Positions 49,077 through 59,700 of a DNA stretch of 64,000 nucleotides are shown here, piece by piece (positions within the stretch are counted from its first letter, which is position 1; each line of letters starts with the position of its first letter). This DNA is from Rhizoclosmatium globosum (taxonomy: Eukaryota > Chytridiomycota > Chytridiomycetes > Chytridiales > Chytriomycetaceae): NCBI GenBank assembly GCA_002104985.1, contig MCGO01000003.1, forward strand, positions 620,001 through 684,000, given 5' to 3'. Position numbers and translations under genes: made by a program. Below the pieces are notes generated by a model. The model was not told where the DNA came from. It worked only from the letters and a program-made list of their open reading frames with translations, and ran no database searches.

Positions 49077-49520
49077 CTAGAATATTAAGGGTAATACTTT
49101 GCAAGTACATCTTCCGAATTGATATGCAGCAGAACACTCATAACAAAAGTCAATCTTGCAAATTATACACTTAACATGGTCGCAACCATCCAATTTCACG
49201 ACACCACATCCGCAATTGGGGCAAATAGTTCCTCCAATAGACTGAACAGCTTCTCTGTGCTCTGAGTCGTCGGCGTTACGAAACCACATATCCGTATGGA
49301 ATCTCTGGTATTTCTCATATTCTTCTAAAGGAAGAACTTGTTTGATCCATTCGAATGGGAACTGGGTTCCACAACATTTGGCTGGGAACGTTGTTCGGTC
49401 TTTCAACACAGCAAGGGCCATTTTTTTGATACATTGCAGACAGTATTTGTGAGAGCATGGTACCTTCATCAATTGATGGTGAGACGCGCATCCCACGCAC
49501 GCTTGCAATGGTTTCAACAT
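49077..49520 (-). CDS. RING/Rcat zinc protein, paralogue 2 (short)
   Basis: Intronless, 147 residues from MLKPLQACVGC. One RING-like finger (CVGCASHHQL, PCSHKYCLQC, AKCC) is followed by a helical linker and an Rcat-like finger (CPNCGCGVVKLDGCDHVKC, CKIDFCYEC). It has the same order as paralogue 1 but lacks that protein's first Cys cluster and any IBR. The Rcat Cys (LDGCDH) is present. The tandem arrangement and shared linker pattern (LPLEEYEKYQRFH versus LSAEEMLQFQHFH) support local duplication. Presumed ubiquitin-transfer role; partner unknown. Confidence 0.75.
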   Translation of the reverse strand: MLKPLQACVGCASHHQLMKVPCSHKYCLQCIKKMALAVLKDRTTFPAKCCGTQFPFEWIKQVLPLEEYEKYQRFHTDMWFRNADDSEHREAVQSIGGTICPNCGCGVVKLDGCDHVKCIICKIDFCYECSAAYQFGRCTCKVLPLIF

Positions 49521-49579
49521 TGTTTTGATTTTGAGTGGCGAATGAGTTTGAAAAATTTATAACACTGACGTTTATTATA

Positions 49580-49973
49580 TCAAATGAAGAAGAAAAGACA
49601 TATCAAGGGGCTCATAACCAGCTGTATCGATTCATACAGTGCACAGCGAGACGAACGTGCATTGGTGCAAAAGGAATTCCCACCCAAGACACAAGAAAGT
49701 GCAACTAAACCCAAGTGAATCAACGTCATAGGAAATCCAATTATGATCCAAGCAGCGGTACACCAGATTCTCCAAAACAAAGTGAGTCCATTTTCATTTT
49801 CTCGTTTGGCCGCTTCGTTGACTTTGATTTGGTCCCAAGTAGTCTTACTAAATGGAGTGACAATTAAAAGAACATGACGAAGACCTCGTGTCGACGGATG
49901 CTGGGGCAATACGATATTCAAGAAGGAATCCACCTTGCTTCAACATTTCACATCTATCGAAAAGATCAGCCAT
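49580..49973 (-). CDS. Small two-segment membrane protein, unrecognised
   Basis: Read on the minus strand from ATG at 49,973 (MADLFDRCEMLKQ). Removing a 49-bp intron (49,885-49,933, GTGGAT...ACACGAG) joins it in phase to GLRHVLLIVTPFSKTTWDQI, giving 114 residues and ending at 49,580. Two strongly hydrophobic stretches (TLFWRIWCTAAWIIIGFPMT and IHLGLVALSCVLGG) follow a charged segment (KVNEAAKRENENG), and the end is hydrophobic again. I know no family for it. Its start faces that of the TRPV-like gene across 86 bp. Confidence 0.5.
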
Positions 49974-50059
49974 CTCAACTCCTTCGTGGATTTTAAAAAA
50001 TCAAAGGTTAATAAAAGTTGATGGGATTCATTCATCATCGTTGGGACGACACAACATTC

Positions 50060-52966
50060 ATGAACGAACAAGACGATACGGCAGCACCACTCGAATCGGA
50101 AGCACAGGCAGTGAATGAAGGCATCAACGAAGGCAGCGACGGCGACGGCACCAGCGACGATTCATGGATCGTTTCAGAAGGCGTTGACGATCGCGTGTTT
50201 TGCAGCGCCGTCGTTGATTCTGCGCACGTGGACCAGGCGACGCTTTGGAAGGAAGATCGGCTGTGGCGCTCGGTTGTTTCCGGTCTCTTGGACGAGCTCA
50301 AAGACGAGGCTCAGACGATTCGGCAAGGATCGTTGCTGCCGAGGGCCTACGAACGAGGCGCTGAAGGGTGCGTATTAGATTAGATCAAATTAGAGTAGAG
50401 CAGTGGTGGAAGCGAGTGGGGAGTTGTTTGAAACGAGTGATGTTGGTGGGATGAGATCCAGAAAGTGCGCACTGCCACATCACTGTCGAAAGACGGCCGA
50501 ATAGCTAAAGACATGCTTATCGAGTAGATGGAATATTGGTATAAGATGCTGGATAGTACTTACGTCTACGCGGACTGTCTTCATCTGAAATGTCTTGGCA
50601 TTGGAGATTAACATACTCAATCAGTGAAACTATTCTGCACATCGCAGTGCTTCTCGGCCACGAAGAGCTGGTGGAATGGATTCTCGAACGCTTTCCAGAT
50701 TTGGTCAACGAAATCTATTTGAAAGACACTTATTGTGGTGAGACAGCACTTCATGTTGCTGTGATGAAGTTGAAAACGGGAACGAGAATGTGGTCAAGAT
50801 GCTTTTGAAAGCTGGTGCAGATGTAAATGCAGCTCCTGTCACGGGAGCAGCGTTTTTCAACGGTAGTCAAATCGTTTTTAATTGCACCTTGAATACTCAT
50901 CAATTTGATTAGACCAAGACAAGCTACAACTATACTATGGTCAAACAATTCTGCAATTTGCTGCCGCAAACCGGCAAGAAGGCATAACTCAATTACTTTT
51001 GGATGCCGGTGCCCATCTGGATGCCGTTGACTTTTACGGTACGTTCTGTGCACTTCTTTCGTGTGTACGACTCATTTATAATTGAAAAGGAAATAACGTT
51101 CTGCATGTCTTGGCTTTTCTCGGCAACTTTGATCTCAACTTCTTCTTAAAACTCAAAGACCGGAACCTTCGCGATATTGACAACAAAGTCCTGGGAGCAC
51201 ATGGAACAGTTGTTAAGAACCTCATGAAAGAACGCAATCACGATGGTCTAACGCCTTTTCAAGTCGGAATTGCGAGGGGCATCCAAAATCATTGATTGCA
51301 TCAAAGAAATCAAGTGGACTGTAGGTTTCCCTTGTCATTAAGTGCTTATATACTACTTTTCGCTAGTTTGGAGACGCATGTGAATACGAAGTCACTCTGG
51401 AAGACATTGATTCCATCCAACCAGTTGTCCCATCTTCCACAAAAGAACCTCATATCAACTCTACGCAACATGTTTCTGCGTTAGAAATGGCCGTAGAAGG
51501 AGACACAAGCAGATTGTCGATCATCCATTGTTTTTTGCATTGGTAAACGCAAAGTGGCTTCATTATGGTCGCCGATTCTTCCTCTTTCGCCTTCTTGGTG
51601 CCGCCTTCCTCATTATAGTTGTGACTCTCGCTATTTCCTACAACCATCATCAATGGTGGAACGCGCCTCATATACTTTTGACTTACGCCTCATTTCTGAA
51701 ATTGCTTCTCTCGTCGGCGTTACCAATTTGTTCAATTCAACAGCAATAGCCTTGAATTTCAGCGCGGCATATATTTACGTCAGATAAAGCAGCAGTTCCA
51801 TGGATATTCAGTCTTTCTCTTCTTGCGGTTGTCGCTGAACGATTCCTTGTCTCGTTTCTTCCAATACTTTCCCTCTTTCCAACTCTCGAAACCCCGCTGC
51901 TTCATTTTGAAAACATTTTCTGGGTATGAGTGCCGTGTTGGGCTGGCTGAATCTCCTTTACTACTCAAACGGATTTAGAAACATTGGTCCGCTTGTTCTC
52001 ATTTTCCGCAAAGTTTTATTTGTCGACTTGCGCGAGTGGTTACTCCTCTATGCCATGTTTACTGCCGGTTTTGCAGCTGCATTCAATTTACAGATGAAAG
52101 ACGCACATTTGAACAATTCGTCAATTTTGGATTGGGAAAGCTATCATGGTGCCGTGATTTGGACAGTTCGATTCGTTTTTGGAGGCGGTAATTACGATGA
52201 CTTCAGGGAGAGTCAGTTTCCCGTCTTTACGGCTGGTCTGTTCTTCCTCTATGGTTTCTTGGTGCTTGTTCTACTCGTGAATATCTTTATTGCGAAACTG
52301 AGTACAACGTACGAGATCATCAGTGAGGATTCCACACGTCTTTGGAAGCTACAGTTTGCGTCTTTGATGTTGGGTGAGTTTTCCTGAACCTTATGTTGGT
52401 CTATTTATCACTTAAATCACCATGTAGATATTGACAGTCGTCTCAGCCCAGAAATGCAGGCTAAGATTGCGTCCAATTTGGATGGCGCGACTCTGCATTT
52501 GCTGGAAAACCCCTGACCCTCTTGACCGCCGCTTTGTTTCACGGAACGCTTACAACCAACATCCGATGGAAAAACTTCGGAGCCAACAACACTACAAATC
52601 AAAATTGGAAAACGTGTGTATCCTGACGGAAGAGAAGTTGCATCTTGATGGTCCCTGACGCCCATTCATGGGGTGGATTCTTTGTGGATATATTGTACCG
52701 GTGGCCATTAGAAGCGATTGTGAACCCGAATGTGCTGTATGAAAGTTGGTTGAGTGCGAGGAAGCGAATGAACATGTTGGCAAGAAGAAGGGACGGGTTG
52801 TTGAAGAGCCTAAGTGGGAATCCTCTGAAAGTGCAAGAAGAAAGCAGCAGGCTGTTGAGTCTGCAAAAGCTGTTGAGAGGCAAAAAGTTTTTGCAGCAAG
52901 GGAGATGATGGTGGGCAAGAGCACAGTTGCCTTTGTTCCTTCTGTTGTTGATTCCCAAATTAGATA
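50060..52966 (+). CDS. TRPV-like cation channel gene, disrupted by frame slips
   Basis: Starts MNEQDDTAAPLESEAQ at 50,060. A 257-bp intron (50,368-50,624) leads to ankyrin repeats: GETILHIAVLLGHEELVEWI, ENVVKMLLKAGADVNA, GITQLLLDAGAHLDAV and NNVLHVLAFLGNFDLN. Then come WTFGDACEYEV, DHPLFFALVNAKWLHYGRRF (as in TRPV before S1), and membrane segments S1-S6: RLISEIASLVG, SAVLGWLNLLYYSNGF (S4 region), FVDLREWLLLYAMFTAG (S5), a pore stretch GAVIWTVRFVFGGGNYDD, and FLVLVLLVNIFIAKLSTTYE (S6). The C-terminus is cytosolic and charged. The frame must shift at least eight times, near 50,772, 51,270, 51,500, 51,650, 51,790, 51,928, 52,514 and 52,745. Either this stretch is poorly sequenced or the gene is decaying. 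If intact it would be a Ca2+-permeable channel of the plasma or a ciliary membrane. Confidence 0.7.
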
Positions 52967-53025
52967 GATTATTTTGTGAAAACATTATATAATGAAATCA
53001 GAAATTTATTGTTATGCAAAATGAT

Positions 53026-54100
53026 TCAGCTGTCTCTATCGTTTGGGATATCATTCAACTTCCGTTCTGGTTGGGGATGCAACACTTGAAACAATGGTGT
53101 CAATATCTCTGGTCCCAACATAATCGGGTCCACACATCGCCTCATTCCACTTGTGATCATATCTTCTGCCATAGAATTCAATAAACCATCCTCACTAATC
53201 ATTCCAAAGCTTCCAGTCCTCAACATTCGCTTCAGCACTGCACTATCAACTTAAACTCGATGGAGTCAGTTGGCCCAAGAGTCTGCATCCTGATTTTCTC
53301 ATGTAGCACTATCATATTATATGTCAACAGGACTCTGAAACACAAGACACATACCTTGACAAAATCTTCAACAAAGCCGACAAAATGCCGTCCCTCGACA
53401 TATCCAAATTCTTGAATAGTCTGCACGTTCATCAAACATGCGGTCAATGTTATCCAAAAGCGCATCAAACTTGCCCCCGCCATTGCACCCCAACTGACCC
53501 CAGTTTAGCAACTTTCCCAAACTGTGGGCTCGCTGACGAAGCATTACTATTCCCCGAAAACACACCACTCACACTCTTCCCAATCTTGTTCATATTCCGA
53601 TTCGGAGATACAGAAGCACTCCCTGAAACATGAAGACTCGGTGGTCCACCCAACCGTCGTCCACCCCTCCCGTTCCTTCATACACAATCTTCAATTATCT
53701 CAATCCCTTCACAGCACCCAACACTTCTTTCGCCCACCGTCCGTCAACCGTATCAACAGGCGAATCGTCCATCCATCGTGTTTCTTTGATATACCGCGAA
53801 CAGTGGTACAAAGTCTGCTCGACGCAGTGACAACGAACCGTAATGCACGACTTTGCGCAATACCTCTCCATTCCCCGCTCTTCCCCTTCCCCCGCTTCAG
53901 AACCTGTAGATTCCTTGGATCCAAGTCCGCATGTTCCTTGATGGCAGTGTTGGGGGTTTTGGCTTCAAAACGTTTGCATTCAACAGCTTGATTTGCTGAA
54001 CAGCGAGTTGCGCAATAGGATCCAACCCAGATTCTGAAGGTGACGCGGCTGAGTTTCTCTTCATAATTGCAAGCTCTTGGAGTGTTGAGTCAATACGCCG
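53026..54100 (-). pseudogene. Broken, 5'-truncated gene of unknown function
   Basis: A minus-strand gene in many frame fragments: VWRRIDSTLQELAIMKRNSA near the breakpoint, DPIAQLAVQQIKLLNANVLK, AIKEHADLDPRNLQVLKRGK (reached by adding one A to an AAAA run), WMDDSPVDTVDGRWAKEVLG, KFDALLDNIDRMFDERADYS, an intron GTATGT...GATAG, VLHEKIRMQTLGPTDSIEF, and a clean last part (LKRMLRTGSFGMISEDGLLN, CVDPIMLGPEILTPL) ending at 53,026. Its 5' end stops where the truncated arrestin copy begins, so the inserted block may have cut off its promoter and first exon. I do not recognise the family. Confidence 0.45.
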
Positions 54101-56716
54101 CCACACCTGCATTGTTAGTGGCGGCCATTTCGAGAAGCGGATCAGTTTGGGAGAGTAACGAGCTCCGCCATAGGACAGTGGGCTCAGAGTTGTAGAAGAA
54201 AGCGTCGCCACACTTGCCAACAAGGACTGCTTCCAGACTGAGGGGCTTTAACTCCTCACGATTGATTCTACTTTGAGCATGCAGGAACAAGGGGAGGTTG
54301 ATCCGTACTCCGCCTTCGATCTGGGTTGTGCCAGAGTCTTCGTGCAGCTGGGTGGGGATGATTGAGATTTCCATAACCAAAACAATCGCATAATGAACTT
54401 TCTTATCAATTTTAGAAACAGATTATTGTGCCACGATTCCTGCACAATACACATTATTCAGTTTTGACCCTTCTTTCCCCGTTTTTCTTCTCAACTGATT
54501 CCCTTTCCCACCCCACCACCGTGTCAGAATGCTTAGTCCTGAATCGTCCATGATGCCACACTTTCCTTTCCTATTAGTCTAAGCACTCGTGTTTCCCATT
54601 TATTGTTTGCGGGAACTGCCTTGTTGGTTGTTATATCATGTCTCAATGTGTCTCGCAAGTGATAGGAGCAGCTGCCTATGAATCTATACTCATTCTTAAG
54701 GCACTTAGGCACAACTTCAAGTTGTTGAATCATAAGCCAGTTCATTCCACGAGTGTTGTGGCTATTTAAGGGTCCAAGATTGACGCCTCAAAACCAACAT
54801 TGTCATGAACAATTGGCAGTGTTTTACACTGTTCGAAATTGTGTTATTTGCTGTTATTCGAAGATTATCTTGATTCTTGGACTACCTGGCTCTCATCCAT
54901 TGCATTCTTTCATTCATGTGCCCAATCAAAATACATACCAACTATGTGAAAAATATCAAAAATATCCAAAGCTTGCCTTCACTTCTTTGAGCGCCTATTA
55001 GAAACGTCCGTAACTATTATTGGTTAAATCTACATGGAATACAGCGCGATATTGCACAGCGCACAAAAAAACCAACTAAATGTGAATGGGAATAATCAAG
55101 TGAATATTTCACATAAACAAAGTTCAATTGCAGTGGTGACTTGAAAGGAAGCAAAGCAAACAAGCGAATCAGACGAAACTTGAACACCCTGGAATCTGTT
55201 ACATAAACGATGTGAATAATCATTTCGACTCAAATTATCTGAATCCGCAAGTTTCATTCAGCGCTCAGTCGTCAACGCCATCCGAGTTGGATCACCTCTC
55301 TTCCAGAAATCCCCCATTAATTCCCGACCATCTCGTTCAGAAGCGAAAAGAAGGTGAGCTGTTTCGAATTGTCGCATTTTTCTTTCATCCAAACGCGCTC
55401 TTCTCTTTTCCCTCGACAGGTTGATTCCCCCCTCCTCTCTGCACACCCCCGCTTCACCTCCGATCACCTTCTGCTTGATGCCCAAATACTAATACGATTT
55501 TTACCATGCTAATAGAACTATACTCAAGTCCAACCGTCGCTCGGAGGTCGAGGTCGCCCTGGTGTTGGTCAAGTCCAAGTCATCCACGGTCCTCTGAGCA
55601 CCTCCCAGACACCGCCAGATCTTCCAGAGCTACTAAGGCACTACTCTAAGCTTTCTTGGTGGTCCACTGGTGAACGTCGCGTCTGAGTCGCTTTGTTGTC
55701 GTCTCAGGTGGTTCCATCCAAAGGTACTCGGCTCTTCGGTGCTCCCCCAAGAGCCATCCAGATCGTCTCCAGTCTCTTCTGGTCCACTCAACGCTGGTTT
55801 TGGACCCAAGTTGGAACTACACGCCGGCCACAAGACTTGGACCTCTTCCGTCATGCCTTCTCTGATTGTCCCTTCAACTGAAAACATCCAATAACTTCAC
55901 CACCTTGTTGCACGTCATACTCTCTACCTTCGGAAACGTAAGATTGCTTTATTTGTGATCGCCTCCTCTTTTCTCCTCCTTCCCTGTCACCTTATGTCAA
56001 ACTTGGTAACTAACAGCTTTTTCTCCAGCGAGTCCACCCGCTCTCACCTGCTCGCTTTCAAGACATGACACGGTATCCGACGTTGATCAACGACCTTGTC
56101 TCTTGTCTTCAACGACCTGTCAACCCCTCGAAAAATTCTGACAATTCTGGACCAAAAAATTGTTCCACTCCAGTCGACTGTACCTCACTTGTCTCGTTGG
56201 TCACTCAAGATATCCACTAGGTTCCTTGTTTTAATATGCTGCCGTGAGTATCCAACTTTTAAACCCAAAACGAGGTATTTTGGTTTGCATCTATTTCCTT
56301 CACTATTCCTCTGATTCTTCTTTCACTTCACACTGATACGTTCACTCTTAACAGATTTGCGACCATCCGTAGCATTCTTCCAACGCTCAAGACACTGCCT
56401 ACTGCGGAAGGAACTCATGGCCCGCCTATCAGCACTCAGCTGTGTTCCACCAAAAACGCACAAGACTGATCTTTCTGAATCACGTTTAACAGACCTGGTT
56501 GCTTTGCATCCGCTAGTCAGACTCTTTGAGTGTTTGGTATGTACTTTTTTTTTCCTCCCCAAACCTGACAATCCAAACACATCCAACAGATCAACGACAC
56601 CAACAAATACTGCCCAACAAACTACTCATATACTTTCAATGGTTTGTTTTTCTTTCGTCTTTCCACAAAAAATAATTCTCACCACTCTCTTGTCCAGGCA
56701 CAACTTTTGGTCAACG
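54101..56716 (-). repeat. Right arm of non-satellite inverted repeat
   Basis: Reverse-complement copy of 15,300-17,960, ending on the inside within the arrestin fragment and on the outside at the satellite boundary. It has about the same length, with scattered substitutions and indels, more in the non-coding part than in the arrestin fragment. Apart from the arrestin fragment and the degenerate spliced gene I see no other feature; 54,375-55,230 holds nothing I can support as coding. Confidence 0.9.
54106..54374 (-). pseudogene. Truncated copy of arrestin-like gene, 5' end only
   Basis: The minus strand repeats the first ~90 codons of the gene at 17,681, from MEISIIPTQL to EMAATNNAG, with one amino-acid change seen (LSQTDP for LSQSDP). 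Identity stops at CAATGCAGGTG(G)TGGCGG. The left copy goes on into the arrestin exon, while this one turns into unrelated sequence with a stop soon after. It has no arrestin fold and is a by-product of copying the subtelomere-like block. The breakpoint has about 6-10 bases of shared sequence (TGGCGG and neighbours). Confidence 0.88.
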
Positions 56717-56745
56717 ACTGACGACCATGCCTCACGGGAATGAAT
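55230..56745 (+). pseudogene. Degenerate intron-containing gene, right copy
   Basis: Counterpart of the left-arm relic, on the plus strand. Intron-like segments are conserved: about 55,940-56,029 (GTAAGA...CTAACAG), 56,244-56,354 (GTGAGT...TTAACAG), 56,537-56,589 (GTATGT...CCAACAG) and about 56,641-56,698 (GTTTGT...GTCCAG). The exon after the second intron is open here (PFATIRSILPTLKTLPTAEG to KNAQD) where the left copy is shifted. This copy instead has CAA changed to TAA (ENIQ then stop) just before the first intron, and further indels. Different lesions in the two copies suggest independent decay of one ancestral spliced gene. Function unknown. Confidence 0.45.
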
Positions 56746-59700
56746 AGTTGGAGTGGATATGGACGGATTCTGGGAATTAAGGCGAGTGTGTTTCCCTTGA
56801 AGTGTGGCGAGCGAGCCCTTCCTTTCGATTCTGGTTCTGTTCTTGTTTCTTTTCGATCTGCCACCATCTACTCTTTTTTCTACGTCTCCTACTGTAGCTT
56901 GCCCTTTCCATTCACAGAATGCGGGACTAACACACTCAATAGACTCCTTGAATCGACTTGGTCCGACGCACTCTCGCTGGTTACTGGAATGAACGAATAG
57001 TTGGATGGAAATGGACGCGATTCTGGAGCAACAAGGCGAGTGTGTATTCGGTTTAGTGAGCGGGGAGCGAGTTCATAAGGCAATACCACCTTGAGTGGCG
57101 GCTGTGTCGGTAGTGAACTGCCGGAGCGAGGCCTGAGCGGTGTGTTTAAAGGGTGAGCGAGTATATTAGGCAATACCACCTTGAGTGGCGGCTGTGTCGG
57201 TAGTGAACTGCCGGAGCGAGGCCTGAGCGGTGTGATTAGTGGGACTTCACTTTATGTGATTTTATAGTTTACTTTTTGTTGTGTTTCTACTTCATCTTCT
57301 TCCCTCCCCCTATCATCTCACTTTGCCAGGACTAACACACTCAATAGGCTCCTTGAATCGACTTGGTCCAACGCGCTCTTGCTTGTTACTGGAATGAATA
57401 GTTGGAGTGGATATGGACGCGATTCTGGGGAATTAAGGCGAGTGTGTTTCCCTTGAAGTGTGGCGAGCGAGCCCTTCCTTTCGATTCTGGTTCTGTTCTT
57501 GTTTCTTTTCGATCTGCCACCATCTACTCTTTTTTCTACGTCTCCTACTGTAGCTTGCCCTTTCCATTCACAGAATGCGGGACTAACACACTCAATAGAC
57601 TCCTTGAATCGACTTGGTCCGACGCACTCTCGCTGGTTACTGGAATGAACGAATAGTTGGAGTGGAAATGGACGCGATTCTGGAGCAACAAGGCGAGTGT
57701 GTATTCCGGTTTAGTGAGCGGGGAGCGAGTTCATAAGGCAATACCACCTTGAGTGGCGGCTGTGTCGGTAGTGAACTGCCGGAGCGAGGCCTGAGCGGTG
57801 TGTTTAAAGGGTGAGCGAGTATATTAGGCAATACCACCTTGAGTGGCGGCTGTGTCGGTAGTGAACTGCCGGAGCGAGGCCTGAGCGGTGTGATTAGTGG
57901 GACTTCACTTTATGTGATTTTATAGTTTACTTTTTGTTGTGTTTCTACTTCATCTTCTTCCCTCCCCCTATCATCTCACTTTGCCAGGACTAACACACTC
58001 AATAGGCTCCTTGAATCGACTTGGTCCAACGCGCTCTTGCTTGTTACTGGAATGAATAGTCGGAGTGGATATGGACGCGATTCTGGGGAATTAAGGCGAG
58101 TGTGTTTCCCTTGAAGTGTGGCGAGCGAGCCCTTCCTTTCGATTCTGGTTCTGTTCTTGTTTCTTTTCGATCTGCCACCATCTACTCTTTTTTCTACGTC
58201 TCCTACTGTAGCTTGCCCTTTCCATTCACAGAATGCGGGACTAACACACTCAATAGACTCCTTGAATCGACTTGGTCCGACGCACTCTCGCTGGTTACTG
58301 GAATGAACGAATAGTTGGAGTGGAAATGGACGCGATTCTGGAGCAACAAGGCGAGTGTGTATTCCGGTTTAGTGAGCGGGGAGCGAGTTCATAAGGCAAT
58401 ACCACCTTGAGTGGCGGCTGTGTCGGTAGTGAACTGCCGGAGCGAGGCCTGAGCGGTGTGTTTAAAGGGTGAGCGAGTATATTAGGCAATACCACCTTGA
58501 GTGGCGGCTGTGTCGGTAGTGAACTGCCGGAGCGAGGCCTGAGCGGTGTGATTAGTGGGACTTCACTTTATGTGATTTTATAGTTTACTTTTTGTTGTGT
58601 TTCTACTTCATCTTCTTCCCTCCCCCTATCATCTCACTTTGCCAGGACTAACACACTCAATAGGCTCCTTGAATCGACTTGGTCCAACGCGCTCTTGCTT
58701 GTTACTGGAATGAATAGTCGGAGTGGATATGGACGCGATTCTGGGGAATTAAGGCGAGTGTGTTTCCCTTGAAGTGTGGCGAGCGAGCCCTTCCTTTCGA
58801 TTCTGGTTCTGTTCTTGTTTCTTTTCGATCTGCCACCATCTACTCTTTTTTCTACGTCTCCTACTGTAGCTTGCCCTTTCCATTCACAGAATGCGGGACT
58901 AACACACTCAATAGACTCCTTGAATCGACTTGGTCCGACGCACTCTCGCTGGTTACTGGAATGAACGAATAGTTGGAGTGGAAATGGACGCGATTCTGGA
59001 GCAACAAGGCGAGTGTGTATTCCGGTTTAGTGAGCGGGGAGCGAGTTCATAAGGCAATACCACCTTGAGTGGCGGCTGTGTCGGTAGTGAACTGCCGGAG
59101 CGAGGCCTGAGCGGTGTGTTTAAAGGGTGAGCGAGTATATTAGGCAATACCACCTTGAGTGGCGGCTGTGTCGGTAGTGAACTGCCGGAGCGAGGCCTGA
59201 GCGGTGTGATTAGTGGGACTTCACTTTATGTGATTTTATAGTTTACTTTTTGTTGTGTTTCTACTTCATCTTCTTCCCTCCCCCTATCATCTCACTTTGC
59301 CAGGACTAAACACTCAATAGGCTCCTTGGTCGACGCACTCTCGCTGGTTACTGGATGAACGATAGTTGAGTGGAAATGGACGCGATTCTGGAGCAACAGG
59401 CGAGTGTGTATTCCGGTTTAGTGAGCGGGGAGCGAGTTCATAAGGCAATACCACCTTGAGTGGCGGCTGTGTCGGTAGTGAACTGCCGGAGCGAGGCCTG
59501 AGCGGTGTGATTAGTGGGACTTCACTTTATGTGATTTTATAGTTTACTTTTTGTTGTGTTTCTACTTCATCTTCTTCCCTCCCCCTATCATCTCACTTTG
59601 CCAGGACTAACACACTCAATAGGCTCCTTGAATCGACTTGGTCCAACGCGCTCTTGCTGTTACTGGAATGAATAGTCGGAGTGGATATGGACGCGATTCT

